Below are positions 1-8,159 of a stretch of DNA of 64,000 nucleotides, piece after piece. This DNA is from Bradyrhizobium zhanjiangense (GTDB lineage Bacteria > Pseudomonadota > Alphaproteobacteria > Rhizobiales > Xanthobacteraceae): assembly GCF_004114935.1 (NCBI RefSeq), contig NZ_CP022221.1, positions 7,771,001-7,835,000 of the forward strand, read 5' to 3'. The translations under genes and the position numbers were made by a program. Numbering within the stretch: position 1 is the first letter of the stretch; each line of letters begins with the position of its first letter. The notes under the pieces are model-generated. The model did not search any database. It saw only the letters and a list, made by a program, of their open reading frames with translations, and was not told the DNA's origin.

Positions 1-283
1 TCGCCGGCACGATGCCGAACCGGTCGGTGATCTTGCCGGCGATCACGCCGCCCAGCCCAAAACCGAACATCATCAGCGTGAAAGCCAGCGACACCGCGCC
101 GCGTGTGGCACCGAATTCGGTCTGCACCACGGGAATCACGACCACGACCGCCCACATGCCGACGGCGCCGATCGAGCCGATCAGGAGCGCAATGACCAGG
201 CGCATCCAGGCCTGACGCGAATCAGGGGTGAATGAAGCCGGGGTTTGTCCTGGATGATTTGGCGCGTGCACGGAACGGACCAT
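1..283 (-). CDS. MFS transporter, N-terminal part
   Basis: The gene runs off the left edge. The visible 94 residues begin with a polar stretch of about 25 residues, then a hydrophobic helix (around 29-52), a short loop and a second helix (around 62-80). It ends in GKITDRFGI, which fits the loop 2-3 signature (GxxxDRxG) of the major facilitator superfamily. The start is the ATG at 283. The substrate cannot be told from this fragment. The gene is divergent from the copper cluster to its right and shares a short intergenic space with it. Confidence 0.8.
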   Translation of the reverse strand, partial: MVRSVHAPNHPGQTPASFTPDSRQAWMRLVIALLIGSIGAVGMWAVVVVIPVVQTEFGATRGAVSLAFTLMMFGFGLGGVIAGKITDRFGIVPA

Positions 284-433
284 GTTCGTTGATTGCCACA
301 TGGTCAAGCATCGCGGCGCGATATTGGGCATGCGCGGTGCACAGCGGTAAGAAGGAGCTTGGCGAACGCGGGTTTTGCCACTAGTTTGCAATCAGCGTGT
401 GCAACATTGCCGCGCGGGGAACATGTCGGCGGA

Positions 434-880
434 ATGCTGTTGCGATTGACACGATCGATGCGGATCAGGGTGGGGCGCCTCGTTGCCCTCGCCTATCTGT
501 TCTGCGTGCTCGCGCCCGCAGCCGCGCTCGCCTGGGGCAGCGGTCCGGCACCGTGTCTTGCGGACGAGGCCCCGCTCGCCGATCTCGCGCCGGCGCACCA
601 CCAGATGCAGGCAAGCCATCAGCATGGCGCTCCCTCGCATGACCACGCGGGAGCGCATGCGCATCACCAGACCGCTGCGCAGGACGCGCCCGCTCCGCAT
701 CATCATGGCGGCAAGGGCACGACCGGACCGTGCTGCGGGATGATGTGCGTGAGTGCGCTGCCGACCGATCTGCCCAGCGTCGCCAAGCCGCTTCAGCCCA
801 TCTCCGCCTGCGCGCCCGAGATCGTGGCCAGCCTGCACAGCGCGACGCCGCCCCTGCACTACCGCCCTCCCATCGCCTGA
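434..880 (+). CDS. His-rich exported protein of the copper cluster
   Basis: A 148-residue protein with an N-terminal hydrophobic signal (LVALAYLFCVLAPAAALAW), followed by a His-rich central part with repeated HQ/HH/DHAGAHAHH patterns and a conserved-looking GPCCGMMC motif. His, Cys and Met clusters suggest metal binding in the periplasm, and the downstream genes are all copper-handling, so a copper-sensing or chaperone role is inferred. No known family is recognised with certainty. The start chosen is ATG 434, preceded by GGCGG; ATG 458 is possible and would leave the signal peptide intact. The reading frame stays open further upstream to 293, but that extension has no signal-peptide logic. 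Confidence 0.6.
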   Translation: MLLRLTRSMRIRVGRLVALAYLFCVLAPAAALAWGSGPAPCLADEAPLADLAPAHHQMQASHQHGAPSHDHAGAHAHHQTAAQDAPAPHHHGGKGTTGPCCGMMCVSALPTDLPSVAKPLQPISACAPEIVASLHSATPPLHYRPPIA

Positions 881-959
881 TCTGACGCGACGACGTCAGG
901 CCGAGCGCGCGTCTGCGCGCGCGAACCTGTGGTCTTTACGGACAGATCAGGGATGAATC

Positions 960-1244
960 ATGTTGACGCTTTCCGGGGCGAAGTCCGCCGCCGCATCCGC
1001 GGCGCGTGGACGACATTTTCTATTTAGTTGGTCGCTGCTGACCGTGATTGCGCTGGCGTTGGCCGGCTGCACGCCCACAACGACACACATCGCCGCCGCG
1101 GATCCTGCCGATCCCGCGGCCAAGGTGGCGCCCGCCCTCTATCGTTCCACGATCGCGCCCTACAGCAGCCTGCGGCCGGCGACGCCGGCACCATGGCGCG
1201 AGCGCAACGAGAATGTCGCGCCGCAGCCGAAGCAAGACCGGTAG
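960..1244 (+). CDS. small putative lipoprotein
   Basis: A 94-residue protein with a hydrophobic segment ending in LALAGC, a good lipobox, so Cys is the likely lipidated residue after signal peptidase II cleavage. The mature part is short, Pro/Ala-rich and without a recognisable domain. An AGGGATG ribosome site precedes the ATG. It lies 9 bases ahead of the TolC-like gene and is probably co-transcribed with it. It may be an accessory lipoprotein of the copper efflux or oxidation cluster; this is inferred only from position. Confidence 0.65.
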   Translation: MLTLSGAKSAAASAARGRHFLFSWSLLTVIALALAGCTPTTTHIAAADPADPAAKVAPALYRSTIAPYSSLRPATPAPWRERNENVAPQPKQDR

Positions 1245-1253
1245 GAGCGCGCC

Positions 1254-2678
1254 ATGGCACATCATTTCGCGCGAAGCCTGCTCGTTCTCGCTGCGCTCAG
1301 TCTGTCCGGCTGCGCCGCGTTCTCGCCCGACAGCGGCATGACGACAGTCTCGGAGCTGACGAGCCAGAGCATCAGCAAGGACGTCGCCTTCGTGCGAACA
1401 AGCGAGGGAGAGCGCGCAGTTGACGGGCGCATGCGCCAGCTGCTGTCGCGGACATTGACCGCAGACACTGCCGTGCAGATCGCGCTGCTCAACAACAAGG
1501 GGCTGCAAGCGGCCTACAACGAGCTGGCGCTGGCCGAGACCGATCTGGTCGAGCAGAGCCTGCCGCCCAATCCGGTGTTCTCGATCTCGCGGATCTCAGG
1601 CAATAGCGCCAGCGAGATCGAGCGCCAGGTGGTGGGTGACATCCTCGCGCTCGCCACCCTGCCGTTCCGCTCCGACATCGCCCGCGACCGTTTTCGCCAG
1701 GCCCAATTGCGCGCGGCACTGGCAACATTGCGGCTCGCCGCCGACGTCCGGCGCGCTTATTGGCGCGCCGTTGCCGGCAACGAGATGGTGGTGCTGCTGA
1801 CGGACGCGAAGGCGACGGCGGAATCGACCGCACAGCTCGCGGTCAAGCTCGGCGAAACCGGCTCGCTCAACAAGCTCGACCAGGCGCGCGAGCAGGTGTT
1901 TTACGCCGAGACCACCGCCGACCTCGCCACCGCACGGCAGACGGCAGCGAGCGCACGCGAAAGGCTCGCACGCCTGATGGGACTGTGGGACGGCGGCCTC
2001 GACTTCCGCCTGCCGAACGCGTTGCCGCCGCTGCCGCGCCGACCGCTGGCCTTACCCTCGATCGAAACCGACGCGGTGGCCCATCGCATTGACCTGCAGA
2101 TCGCGCGGCTGGAGCTGACGGCGCTGGCGAAATCGCTGAATCTCACCGAGGCGACGCGATTCGTCACCCTGCTCGATCTCGCCGGCATCTCCCGCCGCAC
2201 CCAGGATCCGGAAGGTGCGCCGTTCCGCGAGCGCGGCTTCGACGTTCAGTTCCAGATCCCGATCTTCGACGGCGGCGAGGTCCGCGTGCGCCAGGCGGCG
2301 GAAACCTACAATCTCGCCTTCAACCGCCTGACCGAGCGCGCCGTCAACGTCCGTTCGGAAGCACGCGACGCTTATCGCAGCTATCGCTCCAGCTACGACA
2401 TCGCCAGCCACTACCAGCGCGAGATCATCCCCTTGCGAAAGATCATCACAGAGGAGATGCAGCTGCGCTTCTCCAGCATGCAGGTCGACATTTTTGCGCT
2501 GCTCACCGAGGCAAGGCAGCGCCTGGCGTCGCTGCGCGGCGCCATCGATGCAAAGCAAAGGTTCTTCCTCGCCCAATCCGACCTGCAGACCGTCGTCAAC
2601 GGCGGCGGCTCGCCTGCGGCCGGCAGCGACAATCCAACCACCATCGCCGCGGCAGCGCCTGCCGATGGCGGCCACTGA
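1254..2678 (+). CDS. TolC/CusC-like outer membrane efflux lipoprotein
   Basis: 474 residues, the usual length for an outer-membrane factor of RND-type efflux. The N-terminus carries a lipobox (LSLSGCAAF). Two long alpha-helical repeat halves follow, with typical TolC-family features: NKGLQAAYNELALAE near residue 80, LPPNPVFSISR near 105, and in the second half FDVQFQIPIFDGGEVRVRQA. It should form the outer-membrane channel of a metal export route. No RND pump or membrane fusion protein is encoded beside it in this window, so the partner must be elsewhere. GGAG lies just before the ATG. The next gene starts 13 bases downstream, which implies one operon with the multicopper oxidase. Confidence 0.85.
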   Translation: MAHHFARSLLVLAALSLSGCAAFSPDSGMTTVSELTSQSISKDVAFVRTSEGERAVDGRMRQLLSRTLTADTAVQIALLNNKGLQAAYNELALAETDLVEQSLPPNPVFSISRISGNSASEIERQVVGDILALATLPFRSDIARDRFRQAQLRAALATLRLAADVRRAYWRAVAGNEMVVLLTDAKATAESTAQLAVKLGETGSLNKLDQAREQVFYAETTADLATARQTAASARERLARLMGLWDGGLDFRLPNALPPLPRRPLALPSIETDAVAHRIDLQIARLELTALAKSLNLTEATRFVTLLDLAGISRRTQDPEGAPFRERGFDVQFQIPIFDGGEVRVRQAAETYNLAFNRLTERAVNVRSEARDAYRSYRSSYDIASHYQREIIPLRKIITEEMQLRFSSMQVDIFALLTEARQRLASLRGAIDAKQRFFLAQSDLQTVVNGGGSPAAGSDNPTTIAAAAPADGGH

Positions 2679-2691
2679 CATGGAGGCCGAC

Positions 2692-4011
2692 ATGTTTTCC
2701 CGCCGAGGATTTTTGGGCACAGCCGCGCTTGCCAGCGCCTCAGCCATCAGCGGCCGCGTCCAGGCCGCGTCGATTCCGGAGGCCCCGCACATGGACAAGG
2801 TTGTGATGCAGCCGCCGCTGCATCCGATCAGCGGTCCGGACTACCGCCCCGTGGTCACGCTGAACGGCTGGTCGCTGCCGTTCCGCATGAACGGCGACTG
2901 GAAGGAATTCCATCTCGTCGCCGAGCCCGTGGTGCGCGAGTTCGCGGAAGGCATGAAGGTGAATCTGTGGGGCTATAACGGCCAGTCACCGGGCCCGACC
3001 ATCGAGGCGGTGGAGGGCGACAAGGTCCGCATCTTCGTCACGAACAGACTGCCGGAATACACCACCGTGCACTGGCACGGCATGATCATTCCGAGCGGCA
3101 TGGACGGCGTCGGCGGGCTGACCCAGCCGCACATCCAGCCGGGAAAGACCTTCGTCTACGAGTTCGAGATGAAGAAGAGCGGGACCTTCATGTACCACCC
3201 GCATTCCGACGAGATGGTGCAGATGGCGATGGGCATGATGGGCATGGTCGTCGTGCATCCGCGCGATCCGAATTTCCGCCCCGTCGACCGCGACTTCGTC
3301 TTCGTGATGAGCACCTATCGCGTCGACCCCGGCACCTATCTGCCGCATGTCAACGAGATGACCGATTTCAACATGTGGACCTGGAATGCGCGGGTATTTC
3401 CCGGGATCGATCCACTGCCGGTCAGGCTCGGCGACAAGGTGCGCGTGCGCATGGGTAACCTCAGCATGACCAATCATCCGATCCATCTGCATGGCCACAG
3501 CTTTGCGGTCACCTGCACCGACGGCGGCTGGGCTCCGGAGAGCGCGCAATATCCGGAGACGACGACGGACGTTCCGGTCGGCGCGGTGCGCGTGTTCGAC
3601 GTGCTCGCCGACAATCCCGGCGACTGGGCTTTCCACTGCCACAAGTCGCACCACACCATGAATGCGATGGGACACGATGTGCGCAACCTCATCGGCGTAT
3701 CACGCAAGGATCTCGCCAAGGCCGTCGGCAAGCTCGCGCCTGACAGCATGGCGATGGGCTCGACCGGCATGGCGATGGGCAACATGGAGATGCCCGCGCC
3801 CGACAACACGCTGCCAATGATGACCGGCACCGGCCAGTTTGGGCCGATCGAGATGGGCGGCATGTTCACGGTGATGAAGATCCGCGAGGACCTCGCCCGC
3901 GACGACTATCGCGATCCCGGGCCCTACCAATTCCCGAAAGGCACCGTCGCCTACGAGGTCACGGCGCCAACCACAGAGCCGGCACGGCAAAAACCAGGCA
4001 GCCCCCGATGA
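2692..4011 (+). CDS. Tat-exported multicopper oxidase
   Basis: 439 residues. The N-terminus has a twin-arginine signal (SRRGFLGTAALAS). All four copper-ligand motifs are visible: HWHG (127-130), YHPHS (168-172), HPIHLHGH (262-269) and HCHKSHHTM (315-323), giving type 1, 2 and 3 sites. A Met-rich tail (roughly 350-380, repeated MAMG/MEM) resembles methionine copper-binding segments of CueO/CopA-type oxidases. The likely role is oxidation of Cu(I) in the periplasm as part of copper tolerance. The start is ATG 2692 because GGAGG at 2682-2686 is ideally spaced for it; the ATG at 2680 is too close to that site. The reading frame is open further upstream over the tolC-like gene, which is a shadow. 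Confidence 0.9.
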   Translation: MFSRRGFLGTAALASASAISGRVQAASIPEAPHMDKVVMQPPLHPISGPDYRPVVTLNGWSLPFRMNGDWKEFHLVAEPVVREFAEGMKVNLWGYNGQSPGPTIEAVEGDKVRIFVTNRLPEYTTVHWHGMIIPSGMDGVGGLTQPHIQPGKTFVYEFEMKKSGTFMYHPHSDEMVQMAMGMMGMVVVHPRDPNFRPVDRDFVFVMSTYRVDPGTYLPHVNEMTDFNMWTWNARVFPGIDPLPVRLGDKVRVRMGNLSMTNHPIHLHGHSFAVTCTDGGWAPESAQYPETTTDVPVGAVRVFDVLADNPGDWAFHCHKSHHTMNAMGHDVRNLIGVSRKDLAKAVGKLAPDSMAMGSTGMAMGNMEMPAPDNTLPMMTGTGQFGPIEMGGMFTVMKIREDLARDDYRDPGPYQFPKGTVAYEVTAPTTEPARQKPGSPR

Positions 4012-4060
4012 AGCACATGAAGATGTGAGCGTTTCGATGAACCACCAACTGGAGACTACA

Positions 4061-4516
4061 ATGAAGAAGACCGTCACATTCGTCCTCGCGCTGGCAGCGC
4101 TCTCGATCTCGTCCGCCGGTGCGCACGAAAATCACGGCCATACGTCCTTTTCAGCGGGCGAGCCCGGCGATCCCAAAAAGCCGGCGCGCACCATCGAGAT
4201 CGCGCTGAGCGAGATGTCGTACGAGCCGTCGAACATCAACGTGAAGCGCGGCGAGCAGATCCGCTTCGTGCTGCGCAATGTCGGCAAGGAGGATCACGAG
4301 TTTCTGCTCGCCACACCTAAGGAGAATCTCGCGCATGCCGAGGTGATGAAGAAGCATCCGCACATGGAGCATGACGATCCGAACGGAGTGCGACTTGCCC
4401 CGAACAAGACAGCGGAGATTCTCTGGAAGTTCAGCAAGGCCGGCACGTTCGAATTTTCGTGCCTGATTCCCGACCACCGCGACTACGGCATGGTCGGCCA
4501 CGTCACCGTGAAGTAA
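4061..4516 (+). CDS. periplasmic cupredoxin (plastocyanin/azurin-like)
   Basis: 151 residues with a signal peptide (MKKTVTFVLALAALSISSAGA) followed by a His/Gly-rich start (HENHGH). The beta-sandwich has a cupredoxin ligand set: HEF near residue 95 and a C-terminal FSCLIPDHRDYGM, i.e. Cys-x4-His-x4-Met, plus the upstream His. It should bind one type 1 copper and either shuttle electrons to the multicopper oxidase or store copper. GGAGA directly upstream of ATG 4061 sets the start. It follows the oxidase gene by 50 bases and precedes the CusF-like gene by 15. Confidence 0.85.
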   Translation: MKKTVTFVLALAALSISSAGAHENHGHTSFSAGEPGDPKKPARTIEIALSEMSYEPSNINVKRGEQIRFVLRNVGKEDHEFLLATPKENLAHAEVMKKHPHMEHDDPNGVRLAPNKTAEILWKFSKAGTFEFSCLIPDHRDYGMVGHVTVK

Positions 4517-4531
4517 GCAATGGAGACCCCC

Positions 4532-4834
4532 ATGAACCGCATCATCCGTATCACTGCAGCGCTGGCGCTGACGTTAGGCGTTGCCACTGGAGCCCTGGCA
4601 GCCGGGGCTGCCTCTATCAGTGGCGAGGTCAAGAAGATCGACGAGGGCGCCGGCAAGATCACGCTCAAGCACGGGCCGGCCAAGAGCCTCGGCATGGAAG
4701 AACCCATGACCATGGTCTACCGCGTCAAGGACACAGCGATGCTCAAGCAGGTGAAGGTCGGCGACAAGGTGACCTTCGAGGCCGAGGAGGCGGCATCGGG
4801 GTACACGGTGACGAAGATGGAGAAGGCGAAGTAA
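4532..4834 (+). CDS. CusF-like periplasmic copper-binding protein
   Basis: 100 residues: signal peptide (ITAALALTLGVATGALA) then a small beta-barrel domain of the Cu_bind_CusF type, with the family-like pattern EVKKIDEGAGKITLKHGPAKSLGMEEPMTMVYRV. The Met residues of MEEPMTM and the upstream His correspond to the Cu(I)/Ag(I) ligands in CusF; an aromatic capping Trp is not evident, as in many alphaproteobacterial relatives. It probably hands copper to the efflux or oxidation proteins of this cluster. The start is ATG 4532; the in-frame ATG at 4520 overlaps the GGAGA ribosome site. Confidence 0.8.
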   Translation: MNRIIRITAALALTLGVATGALAAGAASISGEVKKIDEGAGKITLKHGPAKSLGMEEPMTMVYRVKDTAMLKQVKVGDKVTFEAEEAASGYTVTKMEKAK

Positions 4835-4856
4835 GGGCCCTCGGCATTCCGTTGTG

Positions 4857-4963
4857 GTCATTCCGGGGCGCGCCCTCTTGGCGCGAACCCGGAATCCATG
4901 TCTCCACGTCACTTACCGCAGGATGGATTCCGGGTTCGCGCTACGCGCGCTCCGGAATGACGG
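4857..4963. repeat. long imperfect inverted repeat (REP/BIME-like)
   Basis: Two arms face each other: TCATTCCGGGGCGCGC...GAACCCGGAATCCATG on the left and GGATTCCGGGTTCGCG...GCGCTCCGGAATGAC on the right, separated by a short spacer. Elements of this type are dispersed in Bradyrhizobium genomes, usually in intergenic spaces. It may fold in RNA and end the copper operon transcript, though there is no clear T-run. Confidence 0.7.
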
Positions 4964-5002
4964 GGCAAAAACACCCGCCCCGCACTCCTGTCGCGCCCTC
5001 CG

Positions 5003-5017
5003 TTAACCCTTTGCTAA
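5003..5017 (+). promoter_or_regulatory. candidate CtrA binding site upstream of flhA
   Basis: TTAA-N7-CTAA, one mismatch from the full CtrA consensus TTAA-N7-TTAA, about 170 bases before the flhA start. In Caulobacter and relatives CtrA activates early flagellar genes, and ctrA and chpT lie in this same window. The link is inference from sequence and position. Confidence 0.45.
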
Positions 5018-5187
5018 CCATACACCGGGCAAAAATTGCCGGGTGAAGTCGAGTGTCGTCAGCCGGGTAGAACGGGAGATCCCCCGTGGACGCCAGTGCG
5101 GTGCCTCACTTTCGGAGCGGCGGCCCCTCGGCCGCCGCGCAGACGTTTGGGGCGCGCGGACGGCAGTCGCGCGGGGAGGCAGCTACC

Positions 5188-7326
5188 ATGGTCGACGTCA
5201 CCGCAGGACAGGGCGTAGGCGCAGCAAGGCCCTCGATTCCCTCCCTCAACGAGATCGTCACGATCCTCAAGCGCGGCGACATCGCGCTGGCGCTCGGCAT
5301 CCTCACCATCCTGGTGGTGCTGATCCTCCCCCTGCCCGCGATCGTGCTGGATCTGTTCCTGGCGATCTCGATCACACTCTCGATCCTGATCCTGATGACG
5401 TCGCTGTTCATTCAGGCGCCGCTGGAATTCTCCGCCTTCCCGACCATTCTCCTGATCTCCACCATGCTGCGCCTGTCGCTCAACATGGCCTCGACCCGGC
5501 TGATCCTGTCGCACGGGCACGAGGGCACGGCTGCCGCCGGTCACGTTATCGAAGCGTTCGGTAGCTTCGTGATGGGCGGCAATTTCGTCATCGGTATCAT
5601 CGTCTTCGCCATCCTGATCATCGTCAACTTTGTCGTCATCACCAAGGGTTCGGGCCGTATCGCTGAAGTTGCCGCCCGCTTCCACCTCGACGCCATGCCC
5701 GGCAAGCAGATGGCGATCGACGCCGATCTCTCTGCCGGTCTGATCGACGAGAAGGTCGCCAAGGAGCGGCGCAAGGAGCTCGAGGACGAGAGCGGCTTCT
5801 TCGGCGCCATGGACGGTGCCTCCAAGTTCGTCCGCGGCGATGCCATCGCCGGCCTGCTGATCGTCTTCATCAACGTCGTCGGCGGCATGATCATCGGCGT
5901 GGCGCAGCAGGGCATGTCCTTTGCCGACGCCGGCCGCAGCTACACGCTGCTGACCGTCGGTGACGGCCTCGTCACCCAGGTGCCGGCGCTGATCGTCTCG
6001 ACCGCGGCCGGCCTGCTCGTCTCCAAGGCCGGCGTCTCCGGCGCCGCCGACAAGGCGCTGATGAAGCAGTTCTCCGGCTATCCGCAGGCCCTCGCCATGT
6101 CCTCGGCGGTTATGCTGGTGCTGGCGGCCCTGCCCGGCATTCCGACCATCCCCTTCCTCGTGCTCGGCGCCGGCGCCGGCGCGCTGGCCTGGCACGCCCG
6201 CAACCACAAGAAGACCGCCGTCAAGGAGGAAGCCGCCAAGGCCGCGCCTGCTCCGGGCATGCCGGGTGCGCCGGGCGCGGCTGCAGCCGAAGAGCCGATC
6301 TCGGCGGCGCTCAAGATCGACGACCTGAAGATCGAGCTCGGCTATGCCCTGCTGCCGCTGGTCAACGGCCCCGATGGCACCGACCGCCTCACCGAGCAGA
6401 TCAAGGCGCTGCGCCGTTCGCTCGCAATCGAGATGGGATTCGTGATGCCGGCGGTGCGCATCCTCGACAACGTCCAGCTCGAGGCCAACACCTACATCAT
6501 CAAGATCAAGGAGGTCGACGCCGGCTCCGGCAAGATCTGGCCGAACCAGTTCATGGTCATGGACCCCGGCGGCAGCCAGGTGCAGGTGCCCGGCATCCAC
6601 ACCACCGAGCCGACCTTCGGCCTGCCCGCGACCTGGGTCGACGCCAGCCTCAAGGAAGAGGCCTCGCTCAAAGGCTACACCGTGGTTGACGCCGCGACCG
6701 TGCTCTCGACCCACCTCACCGAGCTGCTCAAGGCCAACATGTCGGACCTGCTCTCCTATGGCGAGGTGCAGAAGCTGCTCAAGGAGCTGCCGAAGGAGCA
6801 GAGCGAGCTGGTCAAGGACATCGTGCCGGGACAGGTCACGGTCTCCGGCATCCAGCGCGTGCTGCAGCTCCTGCTCGCCGAGCGCATCTCGATCCGCGAC
6901 CTCTCGACCATCCTCGAAGGCATCGCCGATTCGCTCGCCTTCTCGCGCAATCCCGCGACCATGGTCGAGCATGTCCGCGCCCGCCTAGCGCGCCAGATCT
7001 GCGCGCAGAACACCTCCTACAACGGCTATCTGCCGCTGATCGCGCTGTCGGCGCGCTGGGAACAGGCCTTTGCCGAATCCATCATCGGCCAGGGCGAGGA
7101 GCGCAGCCTCGCGATGCAACCCTCGAAACTGTCGGAGTTCATGACCGCCGTGCGCGAGGCCTTCGAGCGTGCCGCCCGTGAAGGCGAGGCGCCGGTGCTG
7201 GTCACCTCTGCCGCAATTCGTCCGTTCGTGCGTTCCCTGGTGGAACGGTTCCGGGCCCAGACCACCGTGCTGTCGCAGGCCGAAATCCACCCTAGGGCGA
7301 GGTTGAAAACGGTCGGAAGCATCTGA
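5188..7326 (+). CDS. flhA: flagellar type III export protein FlhA
   Basis: 712 residues, the usual FlhA length. The N-terminal half has about eight hydrophobic segments; the family signature RLSLNMASTRLIL sits at residues 95-107 between helices, followed by the conserved cytoplasmic loop with DADLSAGLIDE and the GFFGAMDGASKFVRGDA motif. The C-terminal half is the cytoplasmic nonameric ring domain that docks chaperone-substrate complexes. FlhA works with FlhB, FliPQR and the FliH/FliI/FliJ ATPase complex; fliI and fliJ are about 16 kb downstream. The start ATG 5188 has GGGAGG ideally spaced; the frame is open to 5086, but the extension has no FlhA-like residues. A CtrA-like box lies upstream and a terminator follows immediately. 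Confidence 0.95.
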   Translation: MVDVTAGQGVGAARPSIPSLNEIVTILKRGDIALALGILTILVVLILPLPAIVLDLFLAISITLSILILMTSLFIQAPLEFSAFPTILLISTMLRLSLNMASTRLILSHGHEGTAAAGHVIEAFGSFVMGGNFVIGIIVFAILIIVNFVVITKGSGRIAEVAARFHLDAMPGKQMAIDADLSAGLIDEKVAKERRKELEDESGFFGAMDGASKFVRGDAIAGLLIVFINVVGGMIIGVAQQGMSFADAGRSYTLLTVGDGLVTQVPALIVSTAAGLLVSKAGVSGAADKALMKQFSGYPQALAMSSAVMLVLAALPGIPTIPFLVLGAGAGALAWHARNHKKTAVKEEAAKAAPAPGMPGAPGAAAAEEPISAALKIDDLKIELGYALLPLVNGPDGTDRLTEQIKALRRSLAIEMGFVMPAVRILDNVQLEANTYIIKIKEVDAGSGKIWPNQFMVMDPGGSQVQVPGIHTTEPTFGLPATWVDASLKEEASLKGYTVVDAATVLSTHLTELLKANMSDLLSYGEVQKLLKELPKEQSELVKDIVPGQVTVSGIQRVLQLLLAERISIRDLSTILEGIADSLAFSRNPATMVEHVRARLARQICAQNTSYNGYLPLIALSARWEQAFAESIIGQGEERSLAMQPSKLSEFMTAVREAFERAAREGEAPVLVTSAAIRPFVRSLVERFRAQTTVLSQAEIHPRARLKTVGSI

Positions 7327-7374
7327 TTTGCCTTAAGAAGCCGTGTGTTTTTCGGCCACAGGCAAATGGTTTTT
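7326..7374 (+). terminator. rho-independent terminator after flhA
   Basis: Outer stem ATTTGCCT (7326-7333) with AGGCAAAT (7360-7367), an inner GCCG/CGGC pair, then a GGTTTTT run. It begins on the flhA stop codon. Confidence 0.6.
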
Positions 7375-7520
7375 CAGCTCCTGGCGCCTTGTGGACCAAG
7401 CATCGAAAAGGCAACCCGCGGGCACATTACATCTTTGAAATAATTATATAATCGAACGATCCAGGGGCGTTTTTGATCGCGACGTTTCACGTTCTTTCAC
7501 GCCCTTGTGATGGCCTCTTG

Positions 7521-7546
7521 GGAACGAATCCTCCCAATACTAGGTT
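7521..7546 (+). promoter_or_regulatory. candidate EcfG (general stress response) promoter
   Basis: GGAAC at 7521-7525, a 17-base spacer and GGTT at 7543-7546. This is one base from the GGAAC-N16/17-CGTT consensus described for the alphaproteobacterial general stress sigma factor EcfG. It lies 75 bases before the small gene at 7621. Confidence 0.4.
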
Positions 7547-7620
7547 GTTGGGCACCGGAAGCATGAACCGGCCTGAAAGGGCTGGCGACTACTTCGGGTA
7601 GATGGCGGCAGGAGGCTTCC

Positions 7621-7821
7621 ATGAACCACTCGATCTACAGCGCTGATCGCGCGACCCATTTGAAGATTGTGGTCGTCGCCCTCGTCGCAGGGATCGCGGT
7701 GGCGGGCCTCGGCATTACGGCACGCACGGGTTCGGATGAAGGTCTGACCCAGACCGCCCGCGTCATCAAGGCCGACAAGCCGGTCGTTATCACCAGTTCG
7801 AACGCGTCCCTCGTTCGCTAA
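7621..7821 (+). CDS. small single-span membrane protein
   Basis: 66 residues: a basic/polar start, one hydrophobic segment (IVVVALVAGIAVAGLGITA, about 17-35) and a short Thr/Ser/Lys-containing tail. It could be a signal-anchored periplasmic peptide or a cleaved exported one. AGGAGG at about 7610 gives a strong ribosome site 5 bases before the ATG, so translation is likely. An EcfG-like promoter lies upstream, which would make it a stress-induced peptide. No characterised family is recognised. Confidence 0.65.
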   Translation: MNHSIYSADRATHLKIVVVALVAGIAVAGLGITARTGSDEGLTQTARVIKADKPVVITSSNASLVR

Positions 7822-7918
7822 GGAGATCTGACGAGTTTTGTGAATTCACGCGGCTCTTTACCAGCCCCCCAAAGTCGCCACGTGGATATGTAGACGACCC
7901 CAACCCCAAGTCGACTAC

Positions 7919-7949
7919 AGAAAGCGCCCGCCCCCCACGGGCGCTTTCT
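7919..7949. terminator. stem-loop, possible terminator
   Basis: A perfect 12-base stem (AGAAAGCGCCCG with CGGGCGCTTTCT) around a 7-base C-rich loop. No T-run follows on the plus strand; transcription may end here after the small gene at 7621. Confidence 0.5.
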
Positions 7950-7996
7950 CACGTCTGGGGTACCCGTCATTGCGAGCGCACGCTCGTCCAGCTCGT

Positions 7997-8080
7997 CATT
8001 GCGAGCGCAGCGAAGCAATCCAGACTCCCTCCACGAAGATAGTCTGGATTGCTTCGTCGCAAGAGCTCCTCGCAATGACG
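7997..8080. repeat. inverted repeat of the 'TCATTGCGAGCGCAGCGAAG' kind
   Basis: Left arm CGTCATTGCGAGCGCAGCGA followed by AGCAATCCAGACT; right arm AGTCTGGATTGCTTCG followed by CGCAATGACG. The arms are nearly perfect complements. A half copy (CATTGCGAGCGCACGCTCGT) precedes it at 7969. This motif is a familiar dispersed intergenic repeat in Bradyrhizobium and relatives. Confidence 0.75.
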
Positions 8081-8159
8081 GAGTGTGGGACGACATGGCC
8101 GCTTCATCAAGCGCATCTTCATTGCAGACACACCTTCGCAGCCTCGCGGCGCATTTCGC

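Larger units (their letters stand above)
4835..5187. other. intergenic region between copper cluster and flhA
   Basis: No gene is seen. 4857-4963 holds a palindromic repeat (described separately). A candidate CtrA box lies at 5003-5017 and AT-richer sequence follows. GGGAGG at about 5174 is the ribosome site of flhA. Confidence 0.6.

Noticed and set aside
5059..6972. 637-codon open frame antisense to flhA
   Set aside because: It is the complement of a GC-rich coding sequence; the translation is His/Asp/Arg-rich with no domain, a shadow of flhA.
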